The notes under the pieces: model-generated
The model's input: only the letters and a program-made list of their open reading frames with translations
The model's database searches: none
What the model was told of the DNA's origin: nothing
Made by a program: the position numbers and the translations under genes
Shown: piece after piece, positions 21,463 to 29,896 of the stretch
Numbering within the stretch: the stretch's first letter is position 1
Layout: every line of letters begins with the position of its first letter
From: Streptomyces adelaidensis
GTDB taxonomy: Bacteria; Actinomycetota; Actinomycetes; Streptomycetales; Streptomycetaceae
NCBI RefSeq assembly: GCF_016598475.1
Contig: NZ_JAEMUX010000088.1
Coordinates: forward strand, 1 to 32,463
Reading direction: 5' to 3'
DNA: 32,463 nt

Positions 21463-21816
21463 ATGACGGCAGTCACGCGGACCGAAGCCCCCGTCGAGAT
21501 CGAGGGCGACGGCCTTGAGGTACGCATCCAGGAGATCGGCGGCGGCATGAGCGTCGCCTTTCTCAAGCTCCCCCAGGGCATGGACATGGCGCCGGCCCTC
21601 AAGGGGCTCCCCGACGACCTGTGCCAGTGCCCCCACTGGGGACTCGTGGTCAGCGGACGGCTGAGGATGCGCACGACGGAGGGCGAGGACTTCTACGAGG
21701 CGGGCCAGACCTACTACTGGAGCCCCGGCCACTCGCCGGAGGCCCTGGAGGACGTCGAACTCGTGGAGTTCTCGCCGACCAAGGAGTTCCAGGCGGTGCT
21801 GGACCACATCAAGTAG
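21463..21816 (+). CDS. Small cupin-domain protein
   Basis: A 117-residue single-domain cupin. It shows LKGLPDDLCQCPHWGLVVSGRLRM, with the CQCPHWG segment supplying a His and two Cys near the usual cupin metal site, then a turn at EDFYEAGQTYYWSPGHSPE containing a second His. The metal and substrate are unknown. A good ribosome site, GGAGGAA, precedes ATG 21463. It begins 106 bp after the lipoprotein gene on the same strand, so it might be read from the same transcript, but no clear terminator or promoter decides this. Cytosolic. Confidence 0.88.
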   Translation: MTAVTRTEAPVEIEGDGLEVRIQEIGGGMSVAFLKLPQGMDMAPALKGLPDDLCQCPHWGLVVSGRLRMRTTEGEDFYEAGQTYYWSPGHSPEALEDVELVEFSPTKEFQAVLDHIK

Positions 21817-21985
21817 TGGCCCGCGGACCGCAGTAGAGGGTCCGTCAGGAGGCGGCGCGAGAAAACGAGTTCGGCGGCAACCTTTCCCGGGCCCGTGACC
21901 ACACATGAGTCGGAACCCCCTTCACGGGGGCCCCACACGAACCACGTGTTCTCCAGAATCACGTACGTTACGTAAGGACTCATCC

Positions 21986-23344
21986 GTGGCCTCTGCCTCC
22001 CCGCGCCCGTCCCACCGCCGGTCCCTCCGCTCGCGCCGGACCCTCGTGGTCTCCGCCGCCGCCGTGGCCGCCGCTGTCGGCGCCGGCGTCCTCGTGATGA
22101 ACGCCAACGCCGGCCCGGTGGACGTGTACCACCAGGTGCTGCCCGCCAAGGACGGCTGGGCGGCGTCCGGTGCCGGTACGACCGGCGGTACGAAGGCCGA
22201 CGCGGCGCACACCTTCACGGTGTCCACCCGGGCGCAGCTCGTGAAGGCGCTGGGCTCCGCGACCGACACCACGCCCCGGATCATCAAGGTCAAGGGCACG
22301 ATCGACGCCAACACCAATGACTCCGGCAAGAAGCTGACCTGCGCGGACTACGCCTCCGGCACCGGCTACTCGCTCTCCGCCTACCTCAAGGCGTTCGACC
22401 CGTCGACGTACGGCAAGAAGGCGCCGTCGGGCACCCAGGAGACCGCCCGCAAGGCCGCCCAGGACAAGCAGAAGAAGAACATCGTCCTCAGGGTGCCGTC
22501 GAACACCACCATCGTGGGCGTCCCCGGCACCAAGGCCGGCATCCTCGGCGGCAGCGTCCTGGTCCAGAACGTCAAGAACGTCATCGTCCGCAACCTCACC
22601 TTCGCGGACACCCAGGACTGCTTCCCGCAGTGGGACCCGACCGACGGCTCGTCCGGCGAGTGGAACTCCAACTACGACTCCGTCACGCTGCGCGGCGCGA
22701 CCAACGTCTGGGCCGACCACAACACGTTCACCGACGCGCCGACCTTCGACAAGACCGAGGCGACGTACTACGGCCGCAAGTACCAGGTCCACGACGGCGC
22801 CCTCGACATCACCAACGGCTCCGACCTGGTGACCGTCGAGCGCAACCAGTTCCTCAACCACGACAAGACGATGCTGATCGGCAGCAGCGACACCGACTCC
22901 ACGGGCAAGCTGCGCGTGACGATCCACCACAACCTCTGGAAGGGCATCGTCCAGCGCGCCCCGCTGGCCCGCATCGGCCAGATCCACCTCTACAACAACG
23001 TCTACGACACCACCGCGGTCAACGGCTACACCCCCAAGTACAGCCTCGACTCCCGCGCCAAGGCCCAGGTCGTCGCCGAGCGCAACGTCTGGAAGATCCC
23101 CGCCGACGCGAAGGTCGCCAAGCTCCTGAGCGGCGACGGCACCGGCTCGGTCGCCGGCACCGGCAACCTCGTCAACGGCAAGGCCACCGACCTCGTCGCC
23201 GCGTACAACTCCGCCAACTCCAAGAAGCTGAAGACGACCGTCAACTGGACCCCCGCCCTCACGGCAGGCCTCCAGACGTCGGTGACGAACCTGCTGACCG
23301 ATCTGACGGGAAAGAGGGGCACCGGCGCCAGGGCGCTGTCCTAG
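21986..23344 (+). CDS. Secreted pectate lyase (polysaccharide lyase family 1)
   Basis: A 452-residue secreted enzyme. The N-terminal 46 residues form an Arg-rich signal peptide with a hydrophobic core (RTLVVSAAAVAAAVGAGVLV). The right-handed beta-helix catalytic domain follows, with family 1 motifs VRNLTFADTQDCF, NVWADHNTF, DGALDITNGSDLVTVERNQF and VTIHHNLWKGIVQRAPLARI. The Arg in 'QRAP' is at the position of the catalytic Arg of PelC-type enzymes, and Asp residues for calcium binding are present around the WADH and DGALD motifs. It cleaves pectate by calcium-dependent beta-elimination outside the cell, fitting a soil saprophyte. The GTG at 21986 is preferred over an upstream ATG at 21905 because AAGGA lies 8 bases before it and the signal peptide then starts properly. 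A terminator follows. Confidence 0.93.
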   Translation: MASASPRPSHRRSLRSRRTLVVSAAAVAAAVGAGVLVMNANAGPVDVYHQVLPAKDGWAASGAGTTGGTKADAAHTFTVSTRAQLVKALGSATDTTPRIIKVKGTIDANTNDSGKKLTCADYASGTGYSLSAYLKAFDPSTYGKKAPSGTQETARKAAQDKQKKNIVLRVPSNTTIVGVPGTKAGILGGSVLVQNVKNVIVRNLTFADTQDCFPQWDPTDGSSGEWNSNYDSVTLRGATNVWADHNTFTDAPTFDKTEATYYGRKYQVHDGALDITNGSDLVTVERNQFLNHDKTMLIGSSDTDSTGKLRVTIHHNLWKGIVQRAPLARIGQIHLYNNVYDTTAVNGYTPKYSLDSRAKAQVVAERNVWKIPADAKVAKLLSGDGTGSVAGTGNLVNGKATDLVAAYNSANSKKLKTTVNWTPALTAGLQTSVTNLLTDLTGKRGTGARALS

Positions 23345-23409
23345 CCCTGGCCCCTGACCCGCAAGCGTCCCGGATCAGTGATGCAGGAAGGGGTCCGGGA
23401 CCGCACAGA

Positions 23410-23442
23410 GGGGCCCGGGAAGCGTACGGCTTCCCGGGCCCC
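23410..23442. terminator. Bidirectional terminator between pectate lyase and the PH-domain gene
   Basis: GGGGCCCGGGAAGC (23410-23423) pairs exactly with GCTTCCCGGGCCCC (23429-23442) around 5 bases, between convergent genes. Confidence 0.9.
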
Positions 23443-23453
23443 GTCGCGCTGGG

Positions 23454-23819
23454 CTACCTGGCCACGAACTCGGTGAGGATCGCCTGCACCTCGTAGATGT
23501 CCACACCCTTGGTGAACGTCTTCTCGATCGGCTCCTGGGTGCCGGAGAGCCAGATCTTGAGCTCGGCGTCGAGGTCGAAGTGGCCGGCCGTCTCGACCGC
23601 GAAGTGCGTGATGCTGCGGTACGGGACGGAGTGGTACTCCACCTTCTTGCCGGTGAGCCCCTGCTTGTCGATCAGGATGAGACGGCGGTCGGTGAACAGG
23701 ATGGTGTCGCGGATCAGCAGGAACGCGGCGTGAACCTGCTCCCCCTGACCCAGCAGTCGTGCGTAGTCCTGCTGGGCCTTGCCGGGATTGACGGTGTGCG
23801 CGTTTCCGAACAGTGCCAT
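23454..23819 (-). CDS. Bacterial PH-domain protein
   Basis: A 121-residue protein consisting of a single bacterial PH-like domain (bPH_1/YvbH type). The core DTILFTDRRLILIDKQGLTGKKVEYHSVPYRSITHFAVETAG and the following ELKIWLSGT are characteristic; only key positions are cited, as ILFTDRRLI and KKVEYHSVPY. Its role is unknown; members are cytosolic and may bind peptides or membranes. It starts 53 bp after the metG stop on the same strand with no terminator between, so it is probably co-transcribed with metG. The ATG has no strong ribosome site (GGGAGCG is distant). Confidence 0.9.
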   Translation of the reverse strand: MALFGNAHTVNPGKAQQDYARLLGQGEQVHAAFLLIRDTILFTDRRLILIDKQGLTGKKVEYHSVPYRSITHFAVETAGHFDLDAELKIWLSGTQEPIEKTFTKGVDIYEVQAILTEFVAR

Positions 23820-23872
23820 GTCCCGCAAGACGCGCTCCCGGGTGCACGGGGTTGCCCGCTCACTACTCCTGG

Positions 23873-25600
23873 TCACGCGGCCGGCGTACCGCCGAACCGC
23901 TCCTTGTACGCCGCCAGGTCGTCCTCCGTCAGCTTCGCGAAGAGGACCGGCGGGACGGTGAACGGGGTGCCCGCCGGGACGGCGTCGAGGGACCTGGCCT
24001 CTTCCGCCGTGACCCAGGCGGCCGTGTCGTCCTTGAGGGCGAAGGCGGCGCGCATCGCGGCCGAGGAGGCCGGGATGAAGGGTTCGGAGACCACCGAGTA
24101 GAGGTGGATCAGGTTCATGGCGGTGCGGAGGGTGAGGGCCGCGGCCTCCTGGTCGGTCTTGATCTCCAGCCAGGGGGCCTTCTCCTCCAGGTAGGAGTTG
24201 CCCGCCGACCACAGGGCGCGCAGCGCGGCCGCCGCCTTGCGGAACTGCAGGGCCTCCATCTGCGACTCGTACTCGCCGAGCAGCCGCGCGATCTCCTCGC
24301 CCAGCTTCGCCTCCGGCTCGCCCGCCGCCGCGCCCGCCGGGACCTCGTCGCCGAAGCGCTTCCTGGAGAAGGACAGGACGCGGTTGACGAAGTTGCCGAG
24401 GGTGTCGGCGAGGTCCTTGTTGACCGTGGCGGTGAAGTGCTCCCAGGTGAAGGACGAGTCGTCCGACTCGGGCGCGTTGGCGATGAGGAAGTAGCGCCAG
24501 TAGTCCGCGGGGAGGATCTCCAGGGCCTGGTCGGTGAAGACGCCCCGCTTCTGCGAGGTCGAGAACTTCCCGCCGTAGTACGTCAGCCAGTTGAAGGACT
24601 TGACGTAGTCGACCTTCTTCCACGGCTCACGGATGCCCAGCTCGGTGGCCGGGAACATCACTGTGTGGAAGGGGACGTTGTCCTTCGCCATGAACTGCGT
24701 GTAGCGGACCGGGTTGTCGCCGGAGTCGGCCTCGTACCACCAGGACTTCCAGTCCCGGTTCTCCGGCTCCAGGTCCGACCACTCCTTCGTCGCGCCGATG
24801 TACTCGATCGGGGCGTCGAACCAGACGTAGAAGACCTTGCCCTCCGCCGCCAGCTCCGGCCAGGTGTCGGCCGGGACGGGCACGCCCCAGTCCAGGTCAC
24901 GGGTGATGGCGCGGTCGTGCAGACCCTCGTTCAGCCACTTGCGGGCGATGGAGGACGACAGATGCGGCCACTCCTCCTCGTGCTCCGCGACCCACGCCTC
25001 GACCTCGTGCTGAAGCTTGGACTGGAGGAGGAAGAGGTGCTTGGTCTCGCGGACCTCCAGGTCCGTGGAGCCGGAGATCGCCGACCGGGGGTCGATCAGG
25101 TCCGTCGGGTCGAGGACGCGGGTGCAGTTCTCGCACTGGTCGCCGCGCGCCTTGTCGTAACCGCAGTGCGGGCAGGTGCCCTCGACGTACCGGTCCGGGA
25201 GGAAGCGGCCGTCGGCGGGCGAGTACACCTGGCGGATCGCCCGCTCCTCGATGAACCCGTTCTCCTTCAGCCGACGGGCGAAGTGCTGGGTGATCTCGAC
25301 GTTCTGCGGGGAGGAACTCCGGCCGAAGTAGTCGAACGCCAGCGCGAAGCCGTCGTAGACCGCCTTCTGCGCGTCGTGCGCCTGCGCGCAGAACGCGTCG
25401 ACCGGGAGCCCCTGCTCCTTGGCGGCCAGCTCGGCCGGCGTGCCGTGCTCGTCCGTCGCACAGATGTACAGGACGTCGTGGCCGCGCCGGCGGAGGTAGC
25501 GGGAGTACACGTCCGCCGGGAGCATGGACCCCACCATGTTGCCCAGGTGCTTGATCCCGTTGATGTAGGGAAGGGCGCTGGTGATGAGGTGTCGAGCCAT
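23873..25600 (-). CDS. metG: Methionyl-tRNA synthetase
   Basis: A 575-residue class I synthetase that charges initiator and elongator tRNA(Met). The HIGH-type motif is seen at the N-terminus as PYINGIKHLGN. A connective-peptide zinc knuckle has CPHCGYDKARGDQCENC (CxxC...CxxC). The KMSKS-type loop is the variant FSTSQKRGVF. An alpha-helical anticodon-binding domain fills the C-terminal third. There is no C-terminal tRNA-binding (EMAP-like) extension. The start MARHLITSALPY matches the family N-terminus; an in-frame ATG at 25705 would add 35 unlikely residues overlapping the upstream terminator. GGGAG lies about 10 bases before ATG 25600. No T-box leader was found. Confidence 0.97.
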   Translation of the reverse strand: MARHLITSALPYINGIKHLGNMVGSMLPADVYSRYLRRRGHDVLYICATDEHGTPAELAAKEQGLPVDAFCAQAHDAQKAVYDGFALAFDYFGRSSSPQNVEITQHFARRLKENGFIEERAIRQVYSPADGRFLPDRYVEGTCPHCGYDKARGDQCENCTRVLDPTDLIDPRSAISGSTDLEVRETKHLFLLQSKLQHEVEAWVAEHEEEWPHLSSSIARKWLNEGLHDRAITRDLDWGVPVPADTWPELAAEGKVFYVWFDAPIEYIGATKEWSDLEPENRDWKSWWYEADSGDNPVRYTQFMAKDNVPFHTVMFPATELGIREPWKKVDYVKSFNWLTYYGGKFSTSQKRGVFTDQALEILPADYWRYFLIANAPESDDSSFTWEHFTATVNKDLADTLGNFVNRVLSFSRKRFGDEVPAGAAAGEPEAKLGEEIARLLGEYESQMEALQFRKAAAALRALWSAGNSYLEEKAPWLEIKTDQEAAALTLRTAMNLIHLYSVVSEPFIPASSAAMRAAFALKDDTAAWVTAEEARSLDAVPAGTPFTVPPVLFAKLTEDDLAAYKERFGGTPAA

Positions 25601-25661
25601 CGCGGGCTGCTCCCAGGTCGGGTCTTTTTTTACGAACCTTGAAATCGTAGCCGACATGGGT

Positions 25662-25705
25662 GTGCCGCCCGCCTCCCGTTTTAACGGGTGGGAAGCGGAC
25701 GGCAC
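25662..25705 (-). terminator. Terminator after the VWA gene
   Basis: GTGCCG-CCGC at 25662-25672 pairs with GCGG-CGGCAC at 25695-25705, and inner CCCGTT/AACGGG bases extend the stem with bulges. It lies between the stop of the VWA gene and metG, both on the minus strand. Confidence 0.65.
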
Positions 25706-25727
25706 GGGGCGGGAGGGCCCGGGAGGG

Positions 25728-27527
25728 TTACGGGCGCCAGGCGGCGAGGACTCCCTCGTAGACCTCGGCGTCCGTCAGCTCGCGCGGGGTCTCGCCGGCC
25801 AGGAAGTGGGACGTGTTCTCCGTCTTCAGCTTGCGGAGGTAGTCGAAGGCCTTGTTCTCCGGGTCACCGAACGCGACGAACGCGAAGTGCACGGCCGGGT
25901 GGCTCTTCGCGGCCTCCGCGAGCGCCTGGTTGGCCGGGGTCTTGGCGTCCGGCGCACCGTCCGTCTGGAAGACCACCAGCGCGGGGGTGCCGGGGTCGGC
26001 CGACTTCTGGTGCCGGGCGAGGACCTCCTCCACGGCCACGTGGTAGCTCGTACGCCCCATCCGGCCGAGGCCGGCGTGCAGCTCGTCGACCTTGTTCTCG
26101 TACGAGGCGAGGGTGAGCTCCCCGGTCCCGTCGAGCTCGGTCGAGAAGAACACGACGTCGACGGTGACGGCGGCCCCGGCATCGAGGTGCGCCGCGAGCG
26201 CGAGCGTCTGCTCCCCCAGCGCCTGCGCCGAACCGTCCTTGTAGTACCCCCGCATCGACGCGGACCTGTCCAGCACGAGATACACCTTGGCCCGCGCACC
26301 GCCGAGCCCCCGCTTCTCCAGTACGGAGCCCGCGGCGTCGTAGGCGGAAACGAGCCCGGGGGCGACCTCTGCGAGCGCGGCTGAGGGGTCGGGGGTGGGT
26401 ACCGCGGCTGCGGCTACGGGCTCGGGGGCGGTCTCGGGCTCCGGGACGGCTTCCGGCTCGGGGGCGGTCTCGGGCTCCGGGACGGCTTCCGGCTCGGGGG
26501 CGGTCTCGGGCTCCGGGACGGATTCCTCGGCTGCGGCCACGGGCTCCGGGACGACCACCGGTTCGGGAGCGGTCTCGGGTTCGGCGGCAGCCGCCGGTTC
26601 CGGGACGACCGCCGGTTCCGGGACGGCCTCCGGCTCGGGGGCCGCCTTCGGCTCGGGCTGCGCTGCGGCCTCGGGCTCCGGCGTGGCTTCCGGTTCGTCT
26701 ACGGCTGCCGGCTCGGGCTCCGGCTCCACGACGGCCTCGGGCTGCGGCGCAGCCTCAGCCTCGACCTCCGCCTCGACCGCAGGCGCAGCCTCCGCCTCGG
26801 CCTCGACCTCCGCCTCGACCGCAGGCGCAGCCTCCGCCTCGGCCTCGACCTCGGGGGCAGCGGCGGCGACGGGCTCCGCCGTCTCCACGCTCGCGGGCTC
26901 GGCCTCAGCCTCGACGACCGGCTCGGGCTCGGGCTCCTTCACGGCCACCGGCTCGGCTTCATCCACCGGCTCGGCCTCAGCCTCAGCCTCAACAACAGCC
27001 TCCGGCTCCGGCTCGACGACCGGCTCCGCCTCGGCCGCGGCCACGGGCTCCGCCTCGGCCACCGGCGCCGCAGCCTCAGCCGTGGCCTCCGGCTCCACCC
27101 CGGCCGATACCACCGGTTCGGGGTCGGCCTCGGCCACCGGCGTAGCCACCTCGGCCTCCGCCGTCGGCTCGACCTCCGCCTTCTTCGGCTCGGCGGTCTC
27201 CTCGCCCCGAGGCTTCGGCACCGTCACATTGTCGAAGGCCGCGGAGACGAGGTCGTCGACGACGGAGGGGGCCGGCGTCGGCGACGCAGGCTCGGCGGCG
27301 GTGGCCGTCGGATCGGGTTCGGCCGACGGGGCCGGAACCCTCGGCTCGGCCTCCCGGGGGGAAAGCCGCTCGGCCTCCCGGGGGGAAACCCGTTCGGCCT
27401 CCGCCGCGGAGGCGGCCCCGGCCTCCGTCGAGGTAGCGGAAACCTGCTCCGCCTCCTGCGAAGGAACAGAGTCGCGCCCCTTGCGTGAGCGGCCGAACGC
27501 GTTCCGCAGGAGAGAGAGAATGCCCAT
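25728..27527 (-). CDS. VWA-domain protein with long Pro/Glu/Ala repeat region
   Basis: A 599-residue protein. The N-terminus MGILSLLRNAFGRSRKG is short and basic. Residues about 70-390 are low-complexity, dominated by Pro-Glu-Pro, Glu-Ala and Val-Glu repeats, some encoded by exact DNA tandem repeats. Residues about 400-599 form a von Willebrand A domain of the TerF-like type: MIDAS motif DRSAS (near 425, LVLDRSASMRG), the Thr in GRTSYH, and the Asp in FQTDGAPD are all present, so metal binding should be intact. TerF-like VWA proteins belong to tellurite/stress systems with TerD proteins; none is in the window. The negatively charged repeat region could be an extended linker or interaction region. 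ATG 27527 is chosen over an upstream in-frame start because GAAGGG precedes it and the upstream residues look non-coding. Confidence 0.88.
   Translation of the reverse strand: MGILSLLRNAFGRSRKGRDSVPSQEAEQVSATSTEAGAASAAEAERVSPREAERLSPREAEPRVPAPSAEPDPTATAAEPASPTPAPSVVDDLVSAAFDNVTVPKPRGEETAEPKKAEVEPTAEAEVATPVAEADPEPVVSAGVEPEATAEAAAPVAEAEPVAAAEAEPVVEPEPEAVVEAEAEAEPVDEAEPVAVKEPEPEPVVEAEAEPASVETAEPVAAAAPEVEAEAEAAPAVEAEVEAEAEAAPAVEAEVEAEAAPQPEAVVEPEPEPAAVDEPEATPEPEAAAQPEPKAAPEPEAVPEPAVVPEPAAAAEPETAPEPVVVPEPVAAAEESVPEPETAPEPEAVPEPETAPEPEAVPEPETAPEPVAAAAVPTPDPSAALAEVAPGLVSAYDAAGSVLEKRGLGGARAKVYLVLDRSASMRGYYKDGSAQALGEQTLALAAHLDAGAAVTVDVVFFSTELDGTGELTLASYENKVDELHAGLGRMGRTSYHVAVEEVLARHQKSADPGTPALVVFQTDGAPDAKTPANQALAEAAKSHPAVHFAFVAFGDPENKAFDYLRKLKTENTSHFLAGETPRELTDAEVYEGVLAAWRP
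26421..26526 (-). repeat. 36-bp tandem repeat in the VWA gene
   Basis: Nearly three copies of a 36-bp unit (26421-26456, 26457-26492, then a third that diverges after 26520) encode a 12-residue Pro/Glu/Ala/Val unit. The first two are identical. Confidence 0.9.
26761..26844 (-). repeat. 42-bp perfect tandem duplication in the VWA gene
   Basis: Two identical adjacent 42-bp units (26761-26802 and 26803-26844) encode a 14-residue Glu/Ala/Val unit. Confidence 0.92.
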
Positions 27528-27679
27528 GTGCGCAACCCTTCGCGTGAGTTGTAGCCCGTCAATCCCTGGCCAGGACGGACACGTAAGGTTAGCGGCCAGG
27601 TTTGGTGATCTTGGGGTGGGGCGGGGGCTTTCACTATCTCCGCCACCCGGCGCTGTCAACACCGCCCGGACAACCGCGG

Positions 27680-27701
27680 TTTCACTCCCTGTTCAACTTC
27701 C
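27680..27701 (+). promoter_or_regulatory. Candidate PHO box upstream of the PhoX-type gene
   Basis: Two adjacent 11-bp units, TTTCACTCCCT and GTTCAACTTCC, match the PhoP unit GTTCACC at 5/7 and 6/7. They lie about 70 bp before the GTG start of the phosphatase. A third unit is poor. The divergent VWA gene starts at 27527, so the site is nearer the PhoX gene. Confidence 0.45.
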
Positions 27702-27771
27702 GTACGCATTCTCGAACGGACGTCCCCCTAGCGTCACGCTCACACCAAAAGGCACATAAGAGGAGCGCGCT

Positions 27772-29832
27772 GTGCGCAAGCTGTTGCCCGTGATCGGTTC
27801 GCACCCCGGCGGTCGTTCCGCCATGACCTGTCGGTTCCGCTGTGGTGACGCCTGCTTCCACGAGGTGCCGAACACCAGCACCAACGAATACGTGGGTGAC
27901 GTCATCGCGAGCGCGCTGAGCCGCCGCTCGGTGATGAGAGCCGCCGCCGTCGTCTCCGTGGCAACCGCGGCCGGGACGGCGATCACTCTTCCGGCCGCCG
28001 CGGCGGAGACCGCCACCAGCAAGGCCACGAGCAAGGCCACCAGCAAACCCAAGGGTGCGCGCGGCCTCCGGTTCACCGCCGTCGAGCCCAACACCGCCGA
28101 CGCCGTGACCGTCCCGGACGGCTACCGGCAGAACGTCGTCATCCGGTGGGGTGAGCCCATCCTGCGCGGCGCGCCCGCCTTCGACCCGGAGAACCAGACC
28201 GGCGCGGCCCAGGCCGGCCAGTTCGGCTACAACAACGACTTCCTCGCGCTGCTCCCGCTGCCCGGCGAGCGGGGCCGCAAGCTGCTCGTCGCGAACCACG
28301 AGTACACCGACGAGATCCTGATGTTCCGCGGCTACGACGCCGCCAACCCGACCCGCGACCAGGTCGAGGTCGCCTGGGCCGCGCACGGGCTCTCCGCCGT
28401 CGTCGTGGAGGAGGACCGGCGGACCGGGAAGCTCACCGCCGTGCCCCGGCACCACCTCAACCGGCGGGTCACCGCGACCACCGAGTTCCGGCTGACCGGC
28501 CCCGCCGCCGGCTCCGACCTCCTCAAGACCTCCGCCGACCCGACCGGCACGAAGGTCTTCGGCACCCTCAACAACTGCTCCGGCGGCACCACCCCCTGGG
28601 GCACCACGCTGCACGGCGAGGAGAACTTCAACCAGTACTTCGCCAACAGCAGCCGTACGACCGACAAGCGGTACGGCATCGGCACGACGGCCACCGAGCG
28701 CAAGTGGGAGCGGTTCGACAAGCGGTTCGACGTCGCCCAGGAGCCGAACGAGGTGCACCGCTTCGGGTACGTGGTCGAGTTCGACCCGTACGACCCGACG
28801 TCCACGCCCCGCAAGCACACCGCCATCGGGCGGTACAAGCACGAGGCGGCGACCATCCGGCTGACCGCCGACGGGCGCCCGGTCGTCTACTCCGGTGACG
28901 ACGAGCGCTTCGACTACTTCTACAAGTTCGTCAGCAGTAAGCGGATGAAGAAGGGCAGCTCACGGGCGGTACGCGAGCACAATCTCGCGCTGCTCGACGA
29001 GGGGACCCTCTACGTCGCCAAGCTCACCGGCGACTCCCCGGCGATCGAGATCGACGGCACGGGCAAGCTGCCGGCCGACGGCGAGTTCGACGGTGCCGGC
29101 GAGTGGATCCCGCTGGCCACCGCGACCGCCGAGGGCGCCGTCTCGCATGTGGACGGGATGACGGCCGACGAGGTCTTCGTCTTCACCCGCCTCGCCGGTG
29201 ACAAGGTCGGCGCGACGAAGATGGACCGGCCCGAGGACATCGAGCCCAACCCGGTCACCGGCAAGGTCTACGTCGCCCTCACCAACAACACCAACCGCGG
29301 TGTCGGCTCCAACCCCAAGGCGGACGAGGCCAACCCGCGCAACGCCAACAAGCACGGCCAGGTCCTCGAACTCACCGAGCACCGCAACCGCCCCGAGAGC
29401 CTGAAGTTCGGCTGGCTGCTCTTCCTCGTCGCGGGCGACCCCGACGACCCGGCGACCTACTTCGCGGGCTTCCCCAAGGACGACGTCAGCCCGATCTCCT
29501 GCCCGGACAACGTCGCCTTCGACCCGTACGGCAACCTGTGGATCTCCACCGACGGCGCCCAGCTCGGCTCGCACGACGGTCTCTTCGGTGTCGCCACGCG
29601 CGGTGAGCGGCGCGGTGAGCTGAAGCAGTTCCTGACGGTTCCGAGCGGCGCGGAGACCTGCGGCCCGATCATCGAGGAGCGTCGCGTCCTGGTCGCCGTC
29701 CAGCACCCGGGCGAGCTCGACGGCGCCACCGTCGAGAACCCGAAGTCCACCTGGCCCGACGGTGCGGGCACGTACGTCCGCCCGGCGGTCGTCGCGGTGT
29801 GGCGCGCGGACGGCTGCGACATCGGCGCCTGA
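27772..29832 (+). CDS. PhoX-type (DUF839) Tat-secreted phosphatase
   Basis: A 686-residue PhoX-family protein. A long N-region with cysteines (CRFRCGDACFHE) is followed by a twin-arginine signal, LSRRSVMRAAAVVSVATAAG, near residues 50-70. The beta-propeller-like body includes the diagnostic NNCSGGTTPWGTTLHGEEN (around 265-285), where a Cys and Glu are metal-associated in PhoX structures, then RPEDIEPNP, and late ISCPDNVAFDPYGNLWISTDG. Characterised PhoX enzymes are exported alkaline phosphatases or phytase-like enzymes needing calcium and iron. A repeated TSKA linker follows the signal. AGAGGAG lies 7 bases before the GTG start. Candidate PhoP repeats upstream and a strong terminator downstream make this a single-gene unit probably induced by phosphate shortage (inference). 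Confidence 0.92.
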   Translation: MRKLLPVIGSHPGGRSAMTCRFRCGDACFHEVPNTSTNEYVGDVIASALSRRSVMRAAAVVSVATAAGTAITLPAAAAETATSKATSKATSKPKGARGLRFTAVEPNTADAVTVPDGYRQNVVIRWGEPILRGAPAFDPENQTGAAQAGQFGYNNDFLALLPLPGERGRKLLVANHEYTDEILMFRGYDAANPTRDQVEVAWAAHGLSAVVVEEDRRTGKLTAVPRHHLNRRVTATTEFRLTGPAAGSDLLKTSADPTGTKVFGTLNNCSGGTTPWGTTLHGEENFNQYFANSSRTTDKRYGIGTTATERKWERFDKRFDVAQEPNEVHRFGYVVEFDPYDPTSTPRKHTAIGRYKHEAATIRLTADGRPVVYSGDDERFDYFYKFVSSKRMKKGSSRAVREHNLALLDEGTLYVAKLTGDSPAIEIDGTGKLPADGEFDGAGEWIPLATATAEGAVSHVDGMTADEVFVFTRLAGDKVGATKMDRPEDIEPNPVTGKVYVALTNNTNRGVGSNPKADEANPRNANKHGQVLELTEHRNRPESLKFGWLLFLVAGDPDDPATYFAGFPKDDVSPISCPDNVAFDPYGNLWISTDGAQLGSHDGLFGVATRGERRGELKQFLTVPSGAETCGPIIEERRVLVAVQHPGELDGATVENPKSTWPDGAGTYVRPAVVAVWRADGCDIGA

Positions 29833-29845
29833 TCCGCAGACAGAG

Positions 29846-29883
29846 AGATGGGCCGCCCTCCTGTCGGGGAGGGCGGCCCATCT
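29846..29883 (+). terminator. Strong terminator after the PhoX-type gene
   Basis: AGATGGGCCGCCCTCC (29846-29861) pairs exactly with GGAGGGCGGCCCATCT (29868-29883) around 6 bases; outer AGACAG/CTGTCT bases extend it past a small bulge, and TTT follows. Convergent with the next gene, so it can serve both strands. Confidence 0.93.
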
Positions 29884-29896
29884 GTCTTTACGCGGC

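Noticed and set aside
19197..21674. 825-codon open frame on the minus strand
   Set aside because: It is the antisense shadow of the VTC/lipoprotein/cupin genes; the composition is Val/Gly/Asp-rich with no domain, start or ribosome site, while the plus-strand genes have clear families.
25601..25661. Possible T-box or riboswitch leader before metG
   Set aside because: Only about 60 bp, with a short A-run on the transcribed strand and no specifier-loop or antiterminator pattern.
26395..27759. 454-codon plus-strand Ser/Gly/Ala repeat protein
   Set aside because: Antisense of the Pro/Glu/Ala repeat region of the VWA gene; repeats on the coding strand produce it.
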